Below, one piece after another: positions 1-7,194 of a stretch of 9,805 bases of DNA. The notes beneath the pieces are model-generated. The model saw only the letters and a program-made list of their open reading frames with translations, was not told the origin of the DNA and made no database searches. Made by a program: the position numbers and the translations under genes. The number at the start of each line of letters is the position of its first letter. The stretch's first letter is position 1. The stretch covers positions 20,125 through 29,929 of the forward strand of contig DNJC01000027.1 in assembly GCA_003490025.1 (NCBI GenBank). The letters run 5' to 3'. Source of the stretch: Geobacter sp. GTDB lineage: Bacteria > Desulfobacterota > Desulfuromonadia > Geobacterales > Geobacteraceae.

Positions 1-2487
<2,487 letters not shown>

Positions 2488-2498
2488 AAGCAGAAGCC

Positions 2499-2546
2499 GT
2501 TCTACGATAGAAACCGTTCTACGTTCTATGTTCTACGTTCTATGTT
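2499..2546. repeat. Left heptad repeat array (GTTCTAC/GTTCTAT)
   Basis: Four head-to-tail 7-bp units run from 2516 to 2543 as GTTCTAC, GTTCTAT, GTTCTAC, GTTCTAT, followed by a partial GTT. One further GTTCTAC unit lies at 2499-2505, where TTCTA-CGA-TAGAA (2500-2512) also forms a small palindrome. The array begins 11 bp after the secA stop codon. It is AT-richer than the surrounding genes and is not a credible coding sequence. It is the reverse complement of most of the array at 2644-2671. Confidence 0.93.
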
Positions 2547-2683
2547 AAAGTCATCAACTGTGCATGGGCATCGGTGGCTGGTGACGGGGCGGACACAAGT
2601 CCTTGCCGTAACGTTGAACGTTGAACATTGAACCTAGAACAACGTAGAACGTAGAACATAGAACGTAGAACTTGTTTTTGTTT
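2516..2683 (+). other. Predicted long hairpin from the facing arrays, with U-rich 3' flank
   Basis: In RNA the 27-bp complementary arms would close a loop of about 100 nt. The 3' arm is followed at once by TTGTTTTTGTTT (2672-2683), a terminator-like U-rich run. The argJ Shine-Dalgarno AGGAGG begins at 2684. The structure could therefore end secA transcripts, protect or process a secA-argJ message, or affect access to the argJ ribosome site. The pairing is read directly from sequence; the function is inferred. The middle (2547-2612) holds nothing I recognise. Confidence 0.5.
2613..2671. repeat. Right heptad repeat array (GTTGAAC and GTAGAAC units)
   Basis: Eight 7-bp units, all ending in GAAC, lie here: GTTGAAC, GTTGAAC, ATTGAAC and CTAGAAC (2613-2640), a 3-bp AAC interruption, then GTAGAAC, GTAGAAC, ATAGAAC and GTAGAAC (2644-2671). 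The last four are the reverse complement of the left array with one mismatch in 28, giving 27-bp arms at 2516-2542 and 2645-2671. The first four use a sister unit, GTTGAAC, which is itself an odd palindrome (GTT-G-AAC). Heptameric short tandem repeats are known from other bacteria such as cyanobacteria; I cannot assign this one to a named family. Confidence 0.93.
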
Positions 2684-2693
2684 AGGAGGTTCT

Positions 2694-3869
2694 GTGAAGG
2701 GTTTTCGCTTCTCCGCCGTCGAGGCGGCCATCAAAAAGCCGGGGCGGCTCGACCTCGCGCTCATATTCTCGGATCTGCCGGCATACGTCGCCGCCGTGTA
2801 CACCACCAACAAGGTGCAGGCGGCGCCGGTGATCATCTCGCGCGCCCGCTCCCACAACGGGAGCTGCCGCGCGCTTCTGGTCAACAGCGGCAACGCGAAC
2901 GCCTGCACCGGGGAACAGGGGATGGCGGACGCGCTCGAGTGCGGCAGGAACACCGCCGAGGCGCTCGGGCTCTCGGACGAGGAACTTCTGATCGCCTCCA
3001 CTGGCGTCATCGGACAGCCTCTGCCGATGGAGCGCTTCAGGAAAGGGATCCAGCCCCTCGTCGACGGGCTCGACCAGGGGACCCTCGACCACGTGGCGCA
3101 GGCGATCATGACCACCGACACCTTCCCGAAGATCGAGCGGCGCAAGGGCGAGGCGGGCGGAAAGTCCTACAGCATCTGGGGCATCGCCAAGGGGGCGGGG
3201 ATGATCCAGCCCAACATGGCGACCATGCTCTCCTTCCTGGTCACCGACGCCGCCGTCGACAAGGCGTTCCTGCGCCGCGCCTTCACCGAGGCGGTGGACG
3301 GCTCCTTCAACGCCATAACGGTCGACGGCGACACCTCGACCAACGATACGGCGCTCATCTTCGCCAACGGCGCCGCCGGCAACCCCCGCATCGAGGGGGG
3401 GACCCCCGAAGGGAACGCCTTCCTCGCGCTTCTTCACGACGTCCTCCTGTCGCTCGCCAAGCTGATCGTCAAGGACGGCGAAGGGGCGACCAAGTTCGTC
3501 GAGGTCAGGGTGAAGGGGGCCGCGGACAACGCCGATGCGAAGAAGGGCGCGCTCGCCATCGCCAACTCCCTGCTGGTGAAGACCGCCTTCTTCGGACAGG
3601 ACGCCAACTGGGGGAGGATCATCTGCGCCCTCGGGTACTCCGGGGCCCGGGTCGAGCAGGAGCGCGTGCAGATATCGTTCGACGACGTGGTCATGGCGAC
3701 CGGCGGGGTCTTCGCCGGAGGGGACGCCGAAGCGGCCGGAACACGCGTCCTGCAGCAGAAGGAATTCACCGTCAGCGTCGATCTCAAGATCGGCTCCGGG
3801 GAGGCTGCGGTCTACACCAGCGACCTCTCCTACGACTACGTGAAGATCAACGCCGACTACCGCACCTGA
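2694..3869 (+). CDS. argJ: Arginine biosynthesis protein ArgJ (glutamate N-acetyltransferase)
   Basis: ArgJ moves the acetyl group from N-acetylornithine to glutamate, releasing ornithine and recycling the acetyl group. Some members also make N-acetylglutamate from acetyl-CoA. The protein has 391 residues, normal for the family. The self-cleavage site lies in KGAGMIQPNMATM, so the A176/T177 bond should be cut to give an alpha chain (1-176) and a beta chain (177-391) with Thr177 as nucleophile. Other family signatures are LVNSGNANACTG near residue 70, SFNAITVDGDTSTND at 204-218, FGQDANWGRI at 300-309 and the C-terminal DYVKINADYRT. The start is GTG at 2694, preceded by AGGAGG at 2684-2689 with a tight 4-nt gap; there is no ATG alternative nearby. 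Whether it is mono- or bifunctional cannot be told from sequence alone. No distinct promoter is visible, so it may be read from secA. Confidence 0.97.
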   Translation: MKGFRFSAVEAAIKKPGRLDLALIFSDLPAYVAAVYTTNKVQAAPVIISRARSHNGSCRALLVNSGNANACTGEQGMADALECGRNTAEALGLSDEELLIASTGVIGQPLPMERFRKGIQPLVDGLDQGTLDHVAQAIMTTDTFPKIERRKGEAGGKSYSIWGIAKGAGMIQPNMATMLSFLVTDAAVDKAFLRRAFTEAVDGSFNAITVDGDTSTNDTALIFANGAAGNPRIEGGTPEGNAFLALLHDVLLSLAKLIVKDGEGATKFVEVRVKGAADNADAKKGALAIANSLLVKTAFFGQDANWGRIICALGYSGARVEQERVQISFDDVVMATGGVFAGGDAEAAGTRVLQQKEFTVSVDLKIGSGEAAVYTSDLSYDYVKINADYRT

Positions 3870-3886
3870 ACCCTTTGACACCGACA

Positions 3887-3934
3887 CCCGCTCCCGCAGC
3901 GGGGCCGGATTTCCCCTTGGTGGCGACTGCCACC
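3887..3934 (+). other. Two short stem-loops after argJ
   Basis: CCCGCT (3887-3892) pairs with AGCGGG (3898-3903) around a 5-nt loop. GGTGGC (3919-3924) pairs with GCCACC (3929-3934) around GACT. An alternative GGGG (3901-3904)/CCCC (3913-3916) pairing competes with the first. Neither stem is followed by a T run, so they are not clear intrinsic terminators. They may be transcript-stabilising or incidental in GC-rich DNA. Confidence 0.35.
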
Positions 3935-3972
3935 TGAAACGACTTCCGCGAGGCATCGCTGCTGGAGGCACC

Positions 3973-4380
3973 ATGACTTTAACCAGGATCCTTTGTTCAG
4001 TAAGCCTTGCCGTTTCACTCTCCCTGGCCGGGTCGGGGAAAGCGGATGCCGGCGACCTGAAGATCACCGAGATGGCGGTCACCACCAAGATCGTGAAGGG
4101 AAATCCGATCGACTCGGTCCGGCGCATCTCCTCCTCGTCCGTCAAGGCGCTCTACTGTTTCACCAGGTTCTCCGCCCCGGAAGACACCGACACCACGATC
4201 AAGCAGATCTGGTACATCGACGACGAGCCGGTGGCCGAGTACGAGCTTCCCGTGAAGGGTGCGCACTGGCGCACCTACAGCAGGAAGGTGGTGGAAAAGG
4301 GGAACTCCGGCCTGTGGCGCTGCGACGCGGTGGACAGCGAAGGGAACGTCCTCAAGTCGGTCAGTTTCATGATGAACTAG
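3973..4380 (+). CDS. Exported DUF2914 domain protein
   Basis: A 135-residue protein. Residues 1-26 look like a Sec signal peptide, with Arg5, a hydrophobic run ILCSVSLAVSLSLAG and likely cleavage after ADA at 26. The mature part of about 109 residues resembles the DUF2914 family, whose function is unknown. Family-like features are ALYCFTRF, the IKQIWYIDD strand, HWRTYSRKVV and a closing GLWRCDAVDSEGNVL. Two Cys remain in the mature part (YCF and WRCD) and could form a disulfide in the periplasm. The start is ATG 3973 with GGAGG at 3964-3968, 4 nt upstream. It is 103 bp after argJ and 57 bp before the serine hydrolase gene on the same strand. The family call rests on recognised pattern, not on a profile search. 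Confidence 0.82.
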   Translation: MTLTRILCSVSLAVSLSLAGSGKADAGDLKITEMAVTTKIVKGNPIDSVRRISSSSVKALYCFTRFSAPEDTDTTIKQIWYIDDEPVAEYELPVKGAHWRTYSRKVVEKGNSGLWRCDAVDSEGNVLKSVSFMMN

Positions 4381-4437
4381 GGACGGCCCGAAGGCTGCCG
4401 CATTTGACTCCAACCCGAACAGATTTTCCTGGGCATC

Positions 4438-5583
4438 ATGACGTTTTTTAGAAGTTTTTTCTGCACGCTCCTTGTTCTCCTCCTCTGTCCGGCATGTTTC
4501 GCCGCCGAGCAGCCGAGGATCGACGCCCTCTTGAACGACGCCATCGCCCGCAACCTGATCGCCGGGGGGGTGGTGCTGGTGGGGAGCCGCGACAGGGTCC
4601 TCTTCGAGAAGGCCTACGGCAAGGTTTCCCCTCTCCCCGACGCGCAGGCCATGACGGTCGGCGCCCTCTTCGACGTAGCTTCCCTCACCAAGGTCGTCGC
4701 CACCACCCCGTCCATACTCAAGCTCGCCGAGGAGGGACGCCTCTCCCTGCTCGACCCGGCCGTGAAGTGGTTCCCCGAGTTCGCCGGGCGGGGCAAGGAC
4801 GCCATCCTGGTGCTGAACCTGTTGACCCACACCTCCGGTCTCGACGACATACCCCTTTCCAGCGCCAACGCGATGCAGAGCGCCATCGAGGGGGCGGCGG
4901 GGCAGAAACTGAAGGGGGAGGTGGGAAACCGGTTCAGATACGCGGACCTCAACTTCATCCTCCTCTCCGAACTGGTGCGCCGCGCCACCGGAGCCCCCCT
5001 TGACGTCTACTCCCACGCCTCCTTCTACCGCCCGCTCGGCATGGGGGACACCTCGTTCCGGCCGCAGGAGAAGGCCCGCTGCTCCGCCACCATCAGCGAC
5101 GACCGCGTGGTGTTCGGCGAGCCGCAGGATCACCTGTGCCGTCAACTGGGAGGGGTGGCGGGACATGCCGGGCTCTTCTCCACCGCCGACGACCTGGCCA
5201 GGTTCTGCCGCATGATGCTGGCGGGGGGCGCGCTGGAGGGGAAGAGGGTGCTGGCGCAGCGCACGGTGGACCAGATGACGGCCCCCTACTTCTCGCGCGG
5301 CGGGCAGGTGGTGCGGGGGCTTGGTTGGGACATCTCCTCCCCGTACTCGTCGCCGCGCGGTGGAGGGTTCTCCAAGGTCTCCTTCGGGCACACCGGCTAT
5401 TCCGGATCGTCGATCTGGATCGATCCCGCCTCGGACACCTTCGTCATCCTCCTCACCTCAAGGCTCGATTACAAGAACGTGCATGAATTCAGTAGGTTGA
5501 GAGCTGATCTCTCCACCCTCGCCGCGCTTTTGTTCGGGCTCCCGCCCGAGCTGGGTGAGATCGCCCGCTTCGATGACGAGTGA
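4438..5583 (+). CDS. Exported beta-lactamase-fold serine hydrolase (class C/esterase-like)
   Basis: A 381-residue protein of the penicillin-binding/class C beta-lactamase superfamily, which includes esterases, D-amino acid peptidases and cell-wall hydrolases. A hydrophobic N-terminus (FFRSFFCTLLVLLLCPACFA) suggests Sec export with cleavage near residue 22-23. The two Cys there do not make a good lipobox. The catalytic SxxK is S82-L-T-K85. The second motif, usually YxN, reads Y168-A-D170, with Asn172 two residues on. The third motif, usually KTG, is H318-T-G320 followed by YSG, as in many esterase-like members. The substrate cannot be read from sequence; true beta-lactamase activity is not supported by the HTG/YAD variants. 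ATG 4438 is the first in-frame start after a stop at 4405, but no good Shine-Dalgarno precedes it, so translation may be weak or coupled to the DUF2914 gene 57 bp upstream. Confidence 0.9.
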   Translation: MTFFRSFFCTLLVLLLCPACFAAEQPRIDALLNDAIARNLIAGGVVLVGSRDRVLFEKAYGKVSPLPDAQAMTVGALFDVASLTKVVATTPSILKLAEEGRLSLLDPAVKWFPEFAGRGKDAILVLNLLTHTSGLDDIPLSSANAMQSAIEGAAGQKLKGEVGNRFRYADLNFILLSELVRRATGAPLDVYSHASFYRPLGMGDTSFRPQEKARCSATISDDRVVFGEPQDHLCRQLGGVAGHAGLFSTADDLARFCRMMLAGGALEGKRVLAQRTVDQMTAPYFSRGGQVVRGLGWDISSPYSSPRGGGFSKVSFGHTGYSGSSIWIDPASDTFVILLTSRLDYKNVHEFSRLRADLSTLAALLFGLPPELGEIARFDDE

Positions 5584-5591
5584 TTAATAAG

Positions 5592-5624
5592 AAAGGGCAA
5601 AAACCTTGACACCCCACGCCCTTT
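5592..5624. promoter_or_regulatory. Dyad flanking the -35 box
   Basis: A perfect 7-bp inverted repeat, AAAGGGC (5592-5598) and GCCCTTT (5618-5624), has a 19-bp spacer containing the TTGACA box. It could be an operator for a dimeric regulator. It could also be a weak long-loop terminator for the upstream hydrolase gene, since TTTTT follows at 5633-5637. Two 7-bp arms can also arise by chance. Confidence 0.4.
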
Positions 5625-5634
5625 ATGCTAGCTT
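5606..5634 (+). promoter_or_regulatory. Sigma-70-type promoter for the response regulator gene
   Basis: A perfect -35 box TTGACA (5606-5611) is followed after a 17-bp spacer by TAGCTT (5629-5634), a weak -10 strengthened by an upstream TGC (5626-5628) as an extended -10. The surrounding DNA is notably AT-richer than the genes. Transcription would start near 5641, leaving a leader of about 190 nt before the ATG at 5830. Confidence 0.65.
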
Positions 5635-5710
5635 TTTCTACCGTTTTAGCTTCATAGTGGATGTATTTGCGCTCATTTACAGAACGTCACCTCCGTCAGT
5701 CCTGTCTAAG

Positions 5711-5750
5711 AGAGACCCCGACTGGTTGCACCCGGTCAGGATCAGTCTCT
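5711..5750 (+). other. Two-tier hairpin in the response-regulator leader
   Basis: The outer stem AGAGAC (5711-5716)/GTCTCT (5745-5750) encloses an inner stem GACTGG (5720-5725)/CCGGTC (5732-5737), which has one G-U pair and a 6-nt loop TTGCAC. The internal loop is asymmetric, CCC against AGGATCA. No T run follows, so it is not an intrinsic terminator. It does not match any riboswitch consensus I can recall, including the GEMM types common in Geobacter. The rest of the 5584-5829 gap shows no other feature apart from the ribosome site AGAGGGGG at 5817-5824. Confidence 0.5.
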
Positions 5751-5829
5751 GTGTCTTTACCGGACGACTCGACTTTCTCACATGCAGCATAAACTCCTGA
5801 CAGCAGCTTCCGAAACAGAGGGGGTATAG

Positions 5830-7098
5830 ATGGGCAATAAACTGCTCCTCGCCGATGACAGCATCACCATTCAGAAGGTCGTGGCGATCATCTTCGCCAA
5901 CGAGGAGTTTGAGCTGACCGTTGTCGACAACGGGAACGCTGCCCTTGAGAAGGCGCGGGAGATACAGCCCGACGTGATGCTGGTGGACGCCCTCATGCCC
6001 GGCAAGACGGGGTACGAGGTCTGCGCCGAGATCCGTCGCGACCCGAGGCTTGGCTCCGTACCCATACTGCTCCTGATCGGCGCCTTCGAGCCCCTGGACG
6101 AGCAGAAGGCCCGCGACTGCGGCGCCGACGCCACCATCTCGAAACCTTTCGAGTCCCAGCAGCTCATCGACCGCGTCAAGGAGATGCTGGAACTGGGCGC
6201 CTCAAGGGTATCCGCCCCCCCCGCGGTTTCCGCCCCCCCCATAGCACCCCCGCCGCTGGAGTCGGCGGCCGAGGAACTCTGGGGCGATCTTTCCTCCTTC
6301 GACACCATGCCTCCGGTAGCTCCAGCAGCTCCGGTGAACGCCGAATCCGCCTGGGCGGACCTGACCGAGACGCCTTTTGCCGAGCCCGAGCCGGTTCTTG
6401 CCGCGGCGGCTCAGCCAGTACCGTCGGCTCCGGTGCAGGCTGCCGCAGCGGCGCCTGTCCAGGAAGAGCTGGTCGAGGCGAGCCTCGAGGACGACCTTTG
6501 GGGAGCCTTCGAACTGGAGGATGAGCCGGCCGCACCGGCGACCCCGGCGACCTCGCCGGCCCAGCTTTTCGGCGTGGCGGAGCCCGAGGCCCAGTTCGAG
6601 GCGGAGGAGTTCTTCAGCTTCGACGACGAGGCCGAGGAGATAGAGGAAACCGGACCCGCGCTCGATGCCCAGCCCGTTGAGGAGCCTTCCTGGACCCCTC
6701 CGGCGGAGGAGTTCTTCAGCGAGGAGCCCCAGCCGGTCGAGGCGCAGGAGGCCGAAGGTTTCCAGCTCCCGGAGTACGAAGGTTTCGCATTCGAGCCCGA
6801 GGCAGCCGCACCCGTTGTCCCGGCGGCCGCTGCCGCCGAGCCCGCTCCGCCCGTCGAACCGGTCGCGGCGCCGGAGCTTCGTGCCGCTGCACCCGCTGCA
6901 CCCGTCGCACCCGCTGCAGAACCGCCGCCGTCCGCGGCAGCCGCTGTCGCCTCTCTCTCGGAGGATGCACTGGCCGCGGCCATCTCCAGGATCTCTCGCG
7001 AGGTCATCGAGCGGATCGTCTGGGAGGTGGTCCCCGATCTGGCCGAGGCGCTGATCAAGGAAGAAATCAGGAAACTGAAGGCGGGCGAGCGCGGTTAG
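5830..7098 (+). CDS. Response regulator: receiver, disordered Ala/Pro/Glu linker, helical tail
   Basis: A 422-residue protein. Residues 1-122 form a CheY-like receiver with the acidic pair D9-D10, phospho-acceptor D53 in MLVDALMPG, and Lys105 in SKPF. Aligned on D53 and K105, the usual switch Thr/Ser is Ile83 and the usual aromatic is Thr102, so signalling may be atypical. Residues about 124-373 are a low-complexity Ala/Pro/Glu linker, likely disordered, dotted with short acidic-aromatic motifs: ELWGDL at 149, DLWGAF at 222, EEFFS at 259 and 293. Residues 375-418 form a predicted amphipathic helical tail, SRISREVIERIVWEVVPDLA and beyond, of a kind I recall at the ends of other deltaproteobacterial regulators. 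There is no DNA-binding or enzymatic output domain. The layout resembles Myxococcus RomR, a polarity regulator, but that is an architectural analogy only. The start is ATG 5830 with AGAGGGGG 5 nt upstream. The gene has its own promoter and terminator. Confidence 0.9.
   Translation: MGNKLLLADDSITIQKVVAIIFANEEFELTVVDNGNAALEKAREIQPDVMLVDALMPGKTGYEVCAEIRRDPRLGSVPILLLIGAFEPLDEQKARDCGADATISKPFESQQLIDRVKEMLELGASRVSAPPAVSAPPIAPPPLESAAEELWGDLSSFDTMPPVAPAAPVNAESAWADLTETPFAEPEPVLAAAAQPVPSAPVQAAAAAPVQEELVEASLEDDLWGAFELEDEPAAPATPATSPAQLFGVAEPEAQFEAEEFFSFDDEAEEIEETGPALDAQPVEEPSWTPPAEEFFSEEPQPVEAQEAEGFQLPEYEGFAFEPEAAAPVVPAAAAAEPAPPVEPVAAPELRAAAPAAPVAPAAEPPPSAAAAVASLSEDALAAAISRISREVIERIVWEVVPDLAEALIKEEIRKLKAGERG
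6889..6915. repeat. In-frame 9-bp tandem repeat in the linker
   Basis: Three units, GCACCCGCT, GCACCCGTC and GCACCCGCT, encode APA-APV-APA (residues 354-362). The unit is a multiple of three, so slippage would change linker length without breaking the frame. Confidence 0.85.
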
Positions 7099-7109
7099 CA
7101 GTCGGCAAC

Positions 7110-7127
7110 CGGAGCGCCTCCGCTTTT
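7110..7127 (+). terminator. Weak upstream stem-loop after the response regulator gene
   Basis: CGGAG (7110-7114) pairs with CTCCG (7118-7122) around a 3-nt loop, followed by CTTTT. The stem is short and the T run is only four long. It sits 11 bp after the stop codon and 11 bp before the start of the stronger terminator, so the two act at best as a tandem pair. Confidence 0.4.
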
Positions 7128-7132
7128 GAATC

Positions 7133-7157
7133 AGGGGATTTCACGATCCCCTTTTTT
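7133..7157 (+). terminator. Intrinsic terminator of the response regulator gene
   Basis: AGGGGAT (7133-7139) pairs perfectly with ATCCCCT (7146-7152) around the loop TTCACG and runs directly into six Ts (7152-7157). This is a classic rho-independent terminator. It lies only 38 bp before the valS start codon. Confidence 0.88.
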
Positions 7158-7194
7158 AATTAAGAAAATGGATATTAAACAAGAGGTAGATTAG

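Noticed and set aside
2499..2671. CRISPR array
   Set aside because: The units are 7 bp and contiguous with no spacers, in two opposing orientations, and no cas genes are nearby.
2540..3145. Minus-strand frame whose C-terminus is translated from the heptad arrays
   Set aside because: The part outside argJ is only repeat translation (FYVLR, FNVQRS) and the rest is antisense to argJ.
3875..3880. TTGACA hexamer after argJ as a -35 box
   Set aside because: No acceptable -10 lies 15-19 bp downstream; that stretch is GC-rich hairpin sequence.
2682..4145. Minus-strand open frame (487 codons) opposite argJ and the DUF2914 gene
   Set aside because: It spans two real plus-strand genes and the gap between them. 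The composition is typical of a GC-bias shadow and no family motif is seen.
4404..4409. TTGACT hexamer before the serine hydrolase as a -35 box
   Set aside because: No -10-like hexamer is found at suitable spacing.
4015..5391. Minus-strand open frame (458 codons) opposite the DUF2914 and hydrolase genes
   Set aside because: It is antisense to two genes with signal peptides and catalytic motifs, and shows no recognisable domain.
5661..5792. 43-codon ATG frame in the response-regulator leader
   Set aside because: It lacks a properly spaced ribosome site, overlaps the predicted hairpin, and its Arg/Ser/Thr-rich product has no recognisable feature.
5606..5800. 64-codon TTG-start frame in the same leader
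   Set aside because: Its start codon is part of the TTGACA -35 box, so it would lie upstream of its own transcript, and it has no ribosome site.
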